A DNA stretch of 64,000 nt. It comes from Mansonella perstans (Eukaryota; Nematoda; Chromadorea; Rhabditida; Onchocercidae). Position numbers and translations under genes: made by a program. Under the pieces are notes generated by a model. The model ran no database searches. It was not told where the DNA came from and was given only the letters and a program-made list of their open reading frames with translations. Location: contig JBAMDO010000213.1 of the NCBI GenBank assembly GCA_037074765.1, positions 28,099 to 92,098 of the forward strand, given 5' to 3'. Position 1 is the first letter of the stretch, and every line of letters starts with the position of its first letter. Of this stretch, positions 9,410 to 21,252 are shown one piece after another.

Positions 9410-11860
9410 TCAAAAAACGGACTTATCATTTTGTAATCCGTTTTTCGATTTGCTATTATGATACTTCTGACCAGATCCAAAAAATGCTGAACAAATTAGC
9501 GCGAAAAATCCACGATGCTGCTTTAAACAACATATGGCATCCGTGATAACTGCTAACAGTAAAAGTAATAAAACGATAAATAATAAAATTGCAAACGAAC
9601 TGGAATCAGCATCATGACGCTCACCTTCCGCATATTCTGCAAATTATTACTGAAAGGATTACTGCAGAAATACATTATTATTTGCTTATCAAGTAATTTC
9701 AATTATTCTCTTTCCAATTTACTTATGAATTCATTCAAACCATAAACAGTGAACGAAATTACGAAGGAAAACACGACAAAAAAGGCACCAAAATGTTTCA
9801 TACTTTTTTCCAACATAACTTTAATGCGAAATAATTTACGTAATGAATTTTGAATATTTCAATCGAGAAAAAAGGAAAAGGAAATAAAAAAAAAAAAAAA
9901 AAAAAAAACAAGTTTTAGTATTAACTAACCCGATGTACTAAGTACAAATGAATGAGCATTACTATTACCAACATCATTTACAGCAATTAGAAATAATAAA
10001 TCCACTCTGAGATCATCAGAGCCTAAATTGAGCTCAAAACTCTCCGCATCAGAATGCTTCTGCAAAAATTTTATATTTAGACTAGATTTTTGCTTCATCT
10101 GATTTAAATAGAAATGGAAAATGGATAAATCAAGCGACCAAACAAACAACATTCAAATAAAATTGAGCAATTAAAAGTAATCAAAAAAATAATGTAATAA
10201 AAAAGTGTATACATCAGAAGGATTAAGTAATTCAGTAACAAAGTGTATATAAATCCTTGTCACTTAGAGATATAAATGTTACAGTATACCATTTCAGTAT
10301 GTGAGATTTCTTTCAAAATTAATTTATATGCAGTAATTGGTGAACCACGATTATCTGGCTTAATCCAAACAATTTCACAAGCTTTCGAACAATCATAATG
10401 TATATCGATTGGCGCATCCGGTGCTGCAAAATCATTCCGACAGTAACTAAACATCCGGAAAATGTTCATCCCAACATCTTATTCTGTTCTAGTCTATTCT
10501 ACTAAACATGAAAAGAAAAATTTTGGAAAAAGATAAGTTTAAACATTGGACACTATCAACGATCTTTCGTTTTTTTTAACCGAATTAAATAGAAATCCTA
10601 AAACTTTGGAAAATATCGTTCTTTATTTTTCACGGTTCCTTCAAATGGTTCTTTTTTTTCTGTTTTTTTTTTTTTTTTCTTGCACTGGAATGATTTTGTA
10701 GAAGAATTTGAACTTTAGTTTCGAAAAGTTTAATATCAATTACCCCATGGATCAGTAGTTTCGATGAAATCGGGAGCACTCAATTCTGATATACCAGCTT
10801 CGTTGATCGCTTGCGCTCGAATTCTATATCTCTTTCTCGGTTCCAAATAATGAAATTTAAATTCATGTCCGCCATTAAATTCAAAAGTTACATTTGTGAC
10901 ATTCATTTCACCGTTATCTTTGTTTGTCTGAAACATATTTTTCTATATCAAATCAGAATGATTGCCGTTAAGTCTGGTACAACAAAGTTTCCAACTGTTT
11001 TTTTGCGATTTAACATAGATATATGTTTGGTGAACGATAAGTACCCATGCAACATACTACCTGAACTATCGAGTAAGGTATCTAAGAGAGAGATATCTAA
11101 GAGTAAGGTATCTAAGAGTACACTAATAAATTGAAGAAAGTATCGTATGACTGGACATATCTGATACCCCTCAATTTTAAGAAAATCTCGAGTTAAATTT
11201 TGAGTTAAAACAAACCTTATCTTCGGGTACAATATAAAATGTAATATTTGACGGCAGTTTTCCAGGTGGCGAATTTTTCAATTCACCAGTAGTGCACATA
11301 CCAAAATTTGGATAACCATGTTCATGGCAATTTAGCTCGGTTGGTGTTAGCGGTGGTACTGAAATTGTAAAGTGGAAAAGATAGTTCAATTTCCAGTTTC
11401 TTAAATTTTAATCAAACTCGTCGCTGAATGAATTCTAATTGTTATCATTCCACAAAAGATCGCTTTCATATTTTATGAAAATTTTATACATACGAATAAT
11501 TACTCAATAAAAAAGTAAATAACGAAACAAAAAGTCAAAACATACAAATTTCAATCAACCGAAGTTCAGCACGATCAGGTGGACCAATGCCATTATCAAC
11601 CATACAAGTATAGATACCAAAATCATGCTGATTAACATCGCGCACCTAAAACCTAATACTTTGATTTTTTCAGTAAAAATTAACAGCCTCGAATTCAAAA
11701 ATCAGGTTTTCAGGAAATGAAATTGTTAAATTGGAGAGAATAATTGAAGGAAAATTATTATGCAAGGCAAGACCAATACATAAGCATTACGGTACTTACA
11801 GTAAGAGTTGCGGTAACAGCTCTAGTATCGAGGATATATTTCGAGCCATCAGCGTAAAGT
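9410..11860 (-). pseudogene. NCAM-like 3' half: end of Ig5, two FnIII, TM (copy 2)
   Basis: The minus strand carries: part of Ig5 (11860-11801, cut at its 5' end), the second half of Ig5 (from about 11646, FGIYTCMVDNG), FnIII-1 (about 11359-11217 and 10929-10739, RIRAQAINEAGISELSAP), FnIII-2 (about 10421-10280, EIVWIKPDNRGSPITAY; and 10098-9930), and the transmembrane/tail exon (9636-9410). All splice phases agree, so the frame is open to the stop. FnIII-2b lacks ten residues, including the conserved F-strand Tyr seen in copy 1 (KPLTTYEVKL). The in-frame 30-bp deletion lies between two CTA triplets. The 5' exons are replaced by the repeat arm at about 11860. The fragment cannot make a receptor alone, but it could be joined to upstream Ig exons of unit B. 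Confidence 0.78.
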
Positions 11861-12513
11861 CTACTGATTGACGTGAAGTGCGTTATTTGAATTTATTCAA
11901 AGAAGAAAATATTCCAGATATCGTGCAATTAATGACTTTTTTGTTTTGATTTCATATTTATTTCAAATATCCCACTTACCCTCTCTTCGTAAGTGTAAAG
12001 GTCAAAGTACTGTTTGAATTTTACAACAATACCTGACAAACACGAAATTTCACCATGATTTCTTCACCTTTCCAAGGATTTCACTATTTCAGTCATGGCG
12101 GAAGATTTAAAAATGGTCCACATTCAACACCTATTTGAATTAAGCTTGACATCATTAACAGTTATAATAATATATTTCAATTTGCATTTTCGGTCCAGAA
12201 TGCTTTGACTTCAACCGTTGCTTTTCATTCATTTAATGACTCTCTGAAGATAGAGAGAAGCTTCGGCGATAAGTTGTACGCGAATTTGTTTTTAATATAC
12301 TGTAGTTGATAACATTCGAGCTGTGCCTTACTGGAATGTTTTTTTTTCGTTTCCTTTTTAAATCCAGCTTTACATTTATATAATTTTTTAAGTGATATAT
12401 TAATAGGTTGATGTTTTTGCAAGCGACATTGTAGCCATTGGACAGTGTTGTTTAAGAGGAATCTCAACAGGTATTTTGGAAGATGCCAGAAATCCGATTT
12501 AATGCAAGAATTG
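11861..12513. repeat. Inverted-repeat arm, right (unit A)
   Basis: Related in direct orientation to copy-1 flank 2530-3400 and inverted to 8490-9075. Relative to copy 1 it has lost the part corresponding to about 3400-4258, joining straight to the CATCCCCGGCATAATAGCAT segment. It contains the ECYQLQYIKNKF-encoding block on the minus strand. Confidence 0.7.
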
Positions 12514-12628
12514 ACATCCCCGGCATAATAGCATTTACACTATTACAAATATAATAAATCTTTATTCACTTCACATAAAACATGCATGATAGATTATATC
12601 AGATCGTAAGTATAATTCATTAATTTGT

Positions 12629-12644
12629 GGCCCTAAAGAGGACC
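12629..12644 (-). terminator. Histone mRNA 3' stem-loop of the H2B relic (unit B)
   Basis: Same six-base stem and four-base loop as in unit A, followed on the plus strand by the same H2B relic. Confidence 0.75.
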
Positions 12645-12686
12645 GTTGGGTTTGAGCAGTGAAAGAGAAAACGTGAGCTCATTAAA

Positions 12687-12760
12687 CTACGAATTCATGT
12701 ACTTGGTGACAGCTGTGGTGCCCTCGGACACTTCACTAATTCACCAAAGAATCTGCAGTA
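12687..12760 (-). pseudogene. Histone H2B C-terminal relic (unit B)
   Basis: Carries the same VSEGTTAVTKYMNS-stop and the same broken frame before it as in unit A; it differs at one position in the CTTC(A/G)CTAA stretch. It is bounded by NCAM intron sequence at about 12761. Confidence 0.75.
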
Positions 12761-14067
12761 CTACTATTCTTGGAAGTGATAAACTAAAAAGAGTGACAAA
12801 GTGCATGAACATAAATATTTCAAAATATAAAACGATCAGTATCGGAAGAAATCAAGAAAACAAACACTTCGGATTAAACGGAAGAATGTACCTCAGCAGT
12901 AGTATTTCCGGTATTCAAACTATTACCGGCAGCATTACTGTATCTGTTAAGTGAACTTGAATTAAGTCGTTCAGTCTGATTCGTTGATCTACTTGACCAT
13001 TCCTGTCCAAGATGTAACCATTGAGCTTTCAAAGATCCATCCCCACTGAATTCGCATACCATTTTCAATTTAACGCTATTACCACGTGTGGTTGTCAAAT
13101 TCTTCATCGATTTCAACCTTGGTTTGTCTGAAATTTTCGAAACAAATCATTGTCCCATCGAAATAATTATATGCTACTAAAAAAAATATCGCAGGTTAAT
13201 TCATCAAAATTGCACAAAAAGAAAACAAAACACTAACTGAAAACTGTCAAGTTAAAATCTAGTCGTGCTTCATCTAGAGCATTTTTTGCGATACAACTAT
13301 ATGTGCCACGATCTGCTGGGATCAAATCGCGAATTATAAGGGTGCCATCATCCGTAACATATTTTTCAGAAAGCACAATGATTTCTTCATCTCCATCCTG
13401 AACGAAGATTAATTTAAAATGAAACAAAATATAAATTTAAACAAGCGATTTGAACATCATTCTGATTAAATCACTGCTGTTCCTTTCTTTCTCCCTCTCT
13501 CCCTTTCTCTCTCACCCCTCTATATATCAAACAATGACGACAATGTAAATTCTGATTTTACAGCCTTTTATTTAAAGTTAAAATTTGAAAAGAGAAGAGG
13601 TAAAAAAAAGCTAACAGTGTATTTAATCCATTGATAATAAGGCTTAGGTTTACCGACAGCTTGGCATCGGATGATGAAATCACGACCTTCGACACCATAT
13701 GTTGCTTCCGATCCATCAAGTATTGTTATTTTCGGACGTACTGTAAAGCTTGAAGATACAAATCATTCAGAAATTAAGCAATTTTAATTATTTGACTAAA
13801 ATTACTTATGTTTAAAAAATTATTCCGATAATTCAGCAATATATTGCAAAATCCCATTCAATTCTTTCACTATTTCCGAAATTTTAGAGCAAGACCGATA
13901 ATTATGCAAATTTAATGAACCATATCCGGTAACATTGATTGTAACAGTTTCGAATGAGTAGAACTGTGCCGCACTACACGTATATTGACCATCATCAAGA
14001 CTGGAATCATATTTTGGGATTACCAAAATTTGATTTGCATCTTTGAATTCATAGTTTCGTGGTCCAC
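12761..14067 (-). pseudogene. NCAM-like Ig-domain fragment (copy 3, 5' part)
   Basis: Minus-strand exons are 14067-13921 (end of Ig2), 13740-13616 and 13397-13238 (Ig3), and 13127-12892 (first half of Ig4), essentially identical to copy 2. On the minus strand the next NCAM exons downstream are those of unit A (11860-9410). The phase-0 end of exon 13127-12892 matches the phase-0 start of the Ig5b exon near 11646, so an in-frame chimeric transcript is possible. The start codon, signal peptide and N-terminal Ig domains are not present. Confidence 0.8.
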
Positions 14068-14508
14068 CTGTAAGGAGGATATAAATTTCATTAGATTAAA
14101 TAGCAGGACATAAAAATAAAATCGAAAATTCAAAAATATGACCTTCAAGCTGTTTCAAGCTGTTTCACTAATTAATTCATTATTCAATAACGGTACGAAT
14201 AGAAAAAAAATACATGGTTGAGCTAGTTATTCAAATAACGATTTATCTGAAATGAAATCTAAAATGTTAAATTTCTGGATTTTTTATTAACTAAAATTAT
14301 GCTATCTAAAGACACTAAAAAATACTCTCTTTAATGTCTCCACTTTTTTCTACTAACATTCACAACTTAAATCAATTCAAGTTAAAATCAAAAAATCAAA
14401 TTCAAAATTGTCATGTAGCATAAAAGAGCATTCTAGGAAGAAAAAGAAACAGAGAGAGAAAAGTCAGCTGGAGTAAGTGGATTTGATTTGTCGTCATCAT
14501 TAGACCTC

Positions 14509-14514
14509 TATAAA
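14509..14514 (+). promoter_or_regulatory. TATA box of the H2A gene (unit B)
   Basis: TATAAA 83 bases before the start codon, identical in context to unit A. Confidence 0.6.
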
Positions 14515-14591
14515 ACGAATTATTACCAGCCATGCGTCATTGTTCCACGTCGATTTACCGTGTTTGGTCGGTTCACTTTAATCAGCTTTAA

Positions 14592-14963
14592 ATGCCGGGT
14601 CTCAAAAAGTCCATGAAGAACAAATCGCGATCCATCAAAGCTGAATTGCTTTTCCCGGTTGGTCGTATTCACCGTCTTCTTCGCAAAGGTAAATACGCTA
14701 ATCGGATTGCTGCCGTTGCTCCAGTATATCTTGCAGCAGTGCTTGAATACTTAGTTACCGAAATTCTGGAAATAGCTGGGGACGCGGCGCATGCCAACAA
14801 CAAACACCGGATTAGTCCACGCGACATACAATTGGCTATACGGAACGACGATGAACTGGCTGCACTACTTTCCGATGTAATGATCGCTGGAGGAGGTGTG
14901 TTGCCAAATATCCATCCTGCGCTTCTTTCGAAGCGAAAAAAAACTGCCCCTAACAAGAAGTGA
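14592..14963 (+). CDS. Divergent histone H2A, intronless (unit B)
   Basis: Encodes exactly the same 123 aa as the unit A gene, with the same promoter and the same 3' UTR lacking a histone stem-loop (downstream, ACAACCCAACG is followed by an A/T-rich stretch). The flanking 15-bp difference near 14309 shows the two loci are separate sequences and not simply one read twice. Identity of both reading frames points to recent duplication or conversion. Confidence 0.87.
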   Translation: MPGLKKSMKNKSRSIKAELLFPVGRIHRLLRKGKYANRIAAVAPVYLAAVLEYLVTEILEIAGDAAHANNKHRISPRDIQLAIRNDDELAALLSDVMIAGGGVLPNIHPALLSKRKKTAPNKK

Positions 14964-15368
14964 TCTATTTTTAAGAATCACAACCCAACGATTTAAATGT
15001 CTGTGAAATCAGATCATATTAAAAACAATGTTATAAAATAATGATAAATTTCTTACATTTGAAATTTTCCACATATGAAGATAGTTTTCCACTTTTGTCT
15101 GTACGTTTTACATCAGAAAAACGTAGAATCTCTGTCAACGTAAAAAAAAAAAAAAAAAATAGAACAGAATAGAGAATATCTTTTATGTTATTGTTCGATT
15201 TATTTAAATATTAAAAATCTAACTTCCTTTTTCTGCTTTATTTGGTGTTTATTGAATCATTTCTATAAGAATCATAGCGGCGCTGTTGGATATCCGGATT
15301 CTGACTGCTTGATCTAAAATCGAATTTCTTTTCCTAAGAAATATTGCAACTCAAATTTATTTTTGTTC

Positions 15369-15414
15369 CATCTTAATCTTTATCTACATTAAGATAAAGA
15401 TAAAGATTAAGATG
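15369..15414. repeat. Perfect hairpin downstream of H2A (unit B)
   Basis: Same 17-base arms and 12-base loop as in unit A. Confidence 0.85.
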
Positions 15415-16039
15415 AAGTCTTCAATCTCAAACCTTCTTCGAAGAAATTTAAATGTAAGATTTCGTTTGCTTTTTCGCATTTATTTCTCAAACGTAGGATG
15501 CATGAATCGATGAACAAAGTTTCGCCACCGATGATTGTTTTCCTCTACTTCTGAGCATCTGTCTGGCTTGTGCCCACGCAAAAAATAATTGATATGGTCT
15601 TAAAACTAAGTATCTGTAATGAGGTATCTGCGATTCATCTGTATCACCTCATGTACCTGATATTAAACGATTGCGTCAACCACCCAAATATTGAAGTCAA
15701 CAATTGAAAAGTGACAAAATTCGAACAGTATGCGCTCGAATTTTCTCTACATTGGACAGATGTTCCTTTCCACAGAAGCTGGGTGGTATTTGTAGTAATC
15801 TGAAGGCAGACTAGCTGCTTGTACGCTGTTTACCGGTATCATAAAGTCGTTCCTAAAATGGCGGTGAGGGTATTTGCATGCTATGATAACATGTTTTGGT
15901 CTGGAGAAAAAAGAACTACCGGAAGGTTGAAATAGGGCAATCACGAAAAACTAACGTTTATCCCAACAATTTTATTTCGGTTCATCCGTATGTTGTTAAA
16001 TACTACAATATTTCTTGTATAACGGTTTATCAAGAATAC

Positions 16040-16630
16040 AGAAATCTTAAACAACACTCTCCAATGGCTACAACAATGTCGCTTGCAAAAACATCAACCT
16101 GTTAACATATCATTAAAAAAATTATATAAACGTAAAGCTGGATTTAAAAAAAAACGAAAAAAAAAACATTCCAGTAAGGCACAGCTCGAATGTTATCAAC
16201 TACAGTATATTAAAAACAAATTCGCGTACAACTTATCGCCGAAGCTTCTCTCTATCTTCAGAGAGTCATTAAATGAATGAAAAGCAATCATTGAAGTCGA
16301 AGCATTCTGCACCAAAAATGCAAATTGAAATATATTATTTTGACTGTTAATGATATCAAGCTTAATTCAAACAGGTGTTGAGTGTGGACCATTTCTAAAT
16401 CTTCCGCCATGACTGAAACAGTGAAATCCTTGGAAAAGTGAAGAAATCATGATGAAATTTCGTTTTTTTCAGGTATTGTTGTAACCTCTAAATTTACGAA
16501 CAGCAGGTAAGTTGGATATTTGAAATAAATATGAAATCAAAACAAAAAAGTTATTAATTCCACAATATCTGGAGTATCTTCTTCTTTGAATAAATTCAAA
16601 TAACGTACTTCACGTCAACCAGCAGACTGT
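16040..16630. repeat. Inverted-repeat arm, left (unit B)
   Basis: Copy of 8490-9075; pairs, inverted, with about 19393-20015. Confidence 0.7.
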
Positions 16631-16961
16631 TTTGTTCATCGTTCAATAAGTGATTATTTTCCGCCCTGAAAAAAAATTTTGTCAGAAAAAAGAAAAAAAT
16701 GAGTTGTTTGAAATATAAAGGCAGTCTTCCAATCAAAAGTTTCAAAAATTCCGGAATACAAAAAAATATTTTGTTAGGACTGGATCAATCATTAATGTGA
16801 TCCAATGTGCCTTTTGTTCAATAAGATTTAACTACCTGTCGATGTTAATGCGATACAGAATTTTCGTGGCTTTATAAATTTGATTGTAAAATCACAAACA
16901 ATATAATTTTATACCTTAAACACTAAAAAAAAAAAAAAAAAACGAATTTATCAATTCTTAA

Positions 16962-19392
16962 TCAAAAAACGGACTTATCATTTTGTAATCCGTTTTTCGA
17001 TTTGCTATTATGATACTTCTGACCAGATCCAAAAAATGCTGAACAAATTAGCGCGAAAAATCCACGATGCTGCTTTAAACAACATATGGCATCCGTGATA
17101 ACTGCTAACAGTAAAAGTAATAAAACGATAAATAATAAAATTGCAAACGAACTGGAATCAGCATCATGACGCTCACCTTCCGCATATTCTGCAAATTATT
17201 ACTGAAAGGATTACTGCAGAAATACATTATTATTTGCTTATCAAGTAATTTCAATTATTCTCTTTCCAATTTACTTATGAATTCATTCAAACCATAAACA
17301 GTGAACGAAATTACGAAGGAAAACACGACAAAAAAGGCACCAAAATGTTTCATACTTTTTTCCAACATAACTTTAATGCGAAATAATTTACGTAATGAAT
17401 TTTGAATATTTCAATCGAGAAAAAAGGAAAAGGAAATAAAAAAAAAAAAAAAAAAAAACAAGTTTTAGTATTAACTAACCCGATGTACTAAGTACAAATG
17501 AATGAGCATTACTATTACCAACATCATTTACAGCAATTAGAAATAATAAATCCACTCTGAGATCATCAGAGCCTAAATTGAGCTCAAAACTCTCCGCATC
17601 AGAATGCTTCTGCAAAAATTTTATATTTAGACTAGATTTTTGCTTCATCTGATTTAAATAGAAATGGAAAATGGATAAATCAAGCGACCAAACAAACAAC
17701 ATTCAAATAAAATTGAGCAATTAAAAGTAATCAAAAAAATAATGTAATAAAAAAGTGTATACATCAGAAGGATTAAGTAATTCAGTAACAAAGTGTATAT
17801 AAATCCTTGTCACTTAGAGATATAAATGTTACAGTATACCATTTCAGTATGTGAGATTTCTTTCAAAATTAATTTATATGCAGTAATTGGTGAACCACGA
17901 TTATCTGGCTTAATCCAAACAATTTCACAAGCTTTCGAACAATCATAATGTATATCGATTGGCGCATCCGGTGCTGCAAAATCATTCCGACAGTAACTAA
18001 ACATCCGGAAAATGTTCATCCCAACATCTTATTCTGTTCTAGTCTATTCTACTAAACATGAAAAGAAAAATTTTGGAAAAAGATAAGTTTAAACATTGGA
18101 CACTATCAACGATCTTTCGTTTTTTTTAACCGAATTAAATAGAAATCCTAAAACTTTGGAAAATATCGTTCTTTATTTTTCACGGTTCCTTCAAATGGTT
18201 CTTTTTTTTTCTTGCACTGGAATGATTTTGTAGAAGAATTTGAACTTTAGTTTCGAAAAGTTTAATATCAATTACCCCATGGATCAGTAGTTTCGATGAA
18301 ATCGGGAGCACTCAATTCTGATATACCAGCTTCGTTGATCGCTTGCGCTCGAATTCTATATCTCTTTCTCGGTTCCAAATAATGAAATTTAAATTCATGT
18401 CCGCCATTAAATTCAAAAGTTACATTTGTGACATTCATTTCACCGTTATCTTTGTTTGTCTGAAACATATTTTTCTATATCAAATCAGAATGATTGCCGT
18501 TAAGTCTGGTACAACAAAGTTTCCAACTGTTTTTTTGCGATTTAACATAGATATATGTTTGGTGAACGATAAGTACCCATGCAACATACTACCTGAACTA
18601 TCGAGTAAGGTATCTAAGAGAGAGATATCTAAGAGTAAGGTATCTAAGAGTACACTAATAAATTGAAGAAAGTATCGTATGACTGGACATATCTGATACC
18701 CCTCAATTTTAAGAAAATCTCGAGTTAAATTTTGAGTTAAAACAAACCTTATCTTCGGGTACAATATAAAATGTAATATTTGACGGCAGTTTTCCAGGTG
18801 GCGAATTTTTCAATTCACCAATAGTGCACATACCAAAATTTGGATAACCATGTTCATGGCAATTTAGCTCGGTTGGTGTTAGCGGTGGTACTGAAATTGT
18901 AAAGTGGAAAAGATAGTTCAATTTCCAGTTTCTTAAATTTTAATCAAACTCGTCGCTGAATGAATTCTAATTGTTATCATTCCACAAAAGATCGCTTTCA
19001 TATTTTATGAAAATTTTATACATACGAATAATTACTCAATAAAAAAGTAAATAACGAAACAAAAAGTCAAAACATACAAATTTCAATCAACCGAAGTTCA
19101 GCACGATCAGGTGGACCAATGCCATTATCAACCATACAAGTATAGATACCAAAATCATGCTGATTAACATCGCGCACCTAAAACCTAATACTTTGATTTT
19201 TTCAGTAAAAATTAACAGCCTCGAATTCAAAAATCAGGTTTTCAGGAAATGAAATTGTTAAATTGGAGAGAATAATTGAAGGAAAATTATTATGCAAGGC
19301 AAGACCAATACATAAGCATTACGGTACTTACAGTAAGAGTTGCGGTAACAGCTCTAGTATCGAGGATATATTTCGAGCCATCAGCGTAAAGT
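16962..19392 (-). pseudogene. NCAM-like 3' half: end of Ig5, two FnIII, TM (copy 3)
   Basis: Same exon set as copy 2: Ig5 remnant (19392 to about 19090), FnIII-1, FnIII-2 with the same ten-residue F-strand deletion, and the transmembrane/tail exon 17188-16962. The shared deletion shows that copies 2 and 3 derive from one another and not independently from copy 1. No Ig exons lie upstream on this strand within the window; the partial third unit next door carries none. Confidence 0.78.
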
Positions 19393-20046
19393 CTACTGAT
19401 TGACGTGAAGTGCGTTATTTGAATTTATTCAAAGAAGAAAATATTCCAGATATCGTGCAATTAATGACTTTTTTGTTTTGATTTCATATTTATTTCAAAT
19501 ATCCCACTTACCCTCTCTTCGTAAGTGTAAAGGTCAAAGTACTGTTTGAATTTTACAACAATACCTGACAAACACGAAATTTCACCATGATTTCTTCACC
19601 TTTCCAAGGATTTCACTATTTCAGTCATGGCGGAAGATTTAAAAATGGTCCACATTCAACACCTATTTGAATTAAGCTTGACATCATTAACAGTTATAAT
19701 AATATATTTCAATTTGCATTTTCGGTCCAGAATGCTTTGACTTCAACCGTTGCTTTTCATTCATTTAATGACTCTCTGAAGATAGAGAGAAGCTTCGGCG
19801 ATAAGTTGTACGCGAATTTGTTTTTAATATACTGTAGTTGATAACATTCGAGCTGTGCCTTACTGGAATGTTTTTTTTTCGTTTCCTTTTTAAATCCAGC
19901 TTTACATTTATATAATTTTTTAAGTGATATATTAATAGGTTGATGTTTTTGCAAGCGACATTGTAGCCATTGGACAGTGTTGTTTAAGAGGAATCTCAAC
20001 AGGTATTTTGGAAGATGCCAGAAATCCGATTTAATGCAAGAATTGA
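19393..20046. repeat. Inverted-repeat arm, right (unit B)
   Basis: Copy of 11861-12513, with the same internal loss relative to the copy-1 flank. Confidence 0.7.
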
Positions 20047-20162
20047 CATCCCCGGCATAATAGCATTTACACTATTACAAATATAATAAATCTTTATTCA
20101 CTTCAACATAAAACATGCATGATAGATTATATCAGATCGTAAGTATAATTCATTAATTTGTT

Positions 20163-20935
20163 GGCCCTAAAGAGGACCGTTGGGGTTTGAGCAGTGAAAG
20201 AGAAAACGTGAGCTCATTAAACTACGAATTCATGTACTTGGTGACTGCTGTGGTGCCCCTCGGACACTTCACTAATACATTAAGATAAAGATAAAGATTA
20301 AGATGAAGTCTTCAATCTCAAATCTTCCTCGAAGAAATTTAAATGTAAGATTTCGTTTGCTTTTTCGCATTTATTTCTCAAACGTAGGATGCATGAATCG
20401 ATGAACAAAGTTTCGCCACCGATGATTGTTTTCCTCTACTTCTGAGCATCTGTCTGGCTTGTGCCCACGCAAAAAATAATTGATATGGTCTTAAAACTAA
20501 GTATCTGTAATGAGGTATCTGCGATTCATCTGCATCACCTCATGTACCTGGTATTAAACGACTGTGTCAACCATCCAAATATTGAAGTCAACAATTGAAA
20601 AGTGACAGAATTCGAACAGCGTGCGCTCGAATTTTCTCTACATTGGACAGATGTTCCTTTCCACAGAAGCTGGGAGGTATTTGTGGTAATCTGAAAGCAA
20701 ACTAGTGGCTTGTACGATGTTTGCCGGTATCATAAAGTCGTGCGGGGAGGGTATTTGCATGCTAACTACCGGAAGGTTGAAATAGGGCAATCACGAAAAA
20801 CTAACGTGGATGTGTGATGTTATTTAATAATAAAGAAAAGGTTTTATCCCAACAATTTTACGTTCAATTCATCTGTATGTTATTGAATACTACAATATTT
20901 TTTATGTAACAGTTTGTCAAAAGTATTGAAAGAGC
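20163..20935. repeat. Rearranged partial third unit
   Basis: 20163-20276 repeats the histone stem-loop (20163-20178, minus strand) and the H2B tail relic (stop at 20222-20224) with a few extra bases. At 20277 the sequence jumps to the loop of the hairpin found at 7832/15386, and continues through the spacer homologous to 7861-8470 with several percent divergence. The H2A gene and all NCAM pieces are missing. This marks the right boundary of the amplified block. Confidence 0.8.
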
Positions 20936-21252
20936 GAAAAAAGCAGATTGATCCATTAGCAATCTAGAATAACCTTTAGCTCATCTCAAGATCAATGGCT
21001 AAGAATTACTATTTTACTACAACTGCTTTTAAAGCATAAATCTAAGCAAAGCGTGCATTACTTTGATTGCTGTTTGGTACTAGCGTGGTACTAGCGGCAC
21101 AATCGAGACGAAATCAGTAATTCGTTACTGAAACACATGATAGTTGGTCATGATAGTGGTGTCATAACAATTTGTGCATGTTTGCTGAAATGGATCAGGA
21201 AACCGGGCTAGAATATTTTCCGTTTTGATGTTGTTGGAGTGTGGCGTTCCGT
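20936..21252. other. Interval before MGRN1
   Basis: Unique sequence between the repeat block and the MGRN1 start codon. Presumably it holds the MGRN1 promoter and 5' UTR; no clear TATA box or coding exon is seen. Confidence 0.4.

Larger units (their letters stand above)
5090..12628. repeat. Tandem mosaic unit A (7,539 bp)
   Basis: The first of two adjacent direct copies. It contains, in order, a histone 3' stem-loop and H2B relic (-), NCAM Ig fragment (-), H2A gene (+), a hairpin, an inverted-repeat arm, the NCAM 3' half (-), and the opposite arm. It matches 12629-20162 nearly base for base, with few substitutions, homopolymer changes and a 15-bp block present only in unit B near 14309. The phase point (start of the H2B stem-loop) was chosen for convenience. 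Confidence 0.9.
12629..20162. repeat. Tandem mosaic unit B (7,534 bp)
   Basis: The second direct copy of unit A, with the same content and order. Visible differences are few: a 15-bp block near 14309, shorter T/A runs near 17440 and 18200, and single-base changes such as the one turning CTTGELK into CTIGELK at about 18821. Such similarity over 7.5 kb means very recent duplication, gene conversion or an assembly duplication. Confidence 0.9.

Noticed and set aside
10811..11134. 107-aa plus-strand frame and the 94-aa frame opposite it
   Set aside because: Shadows of FnIII-1 exon and intron; the Ser/Lys repeat comes from a GTATCTAAGAG simple repeat near 11080.
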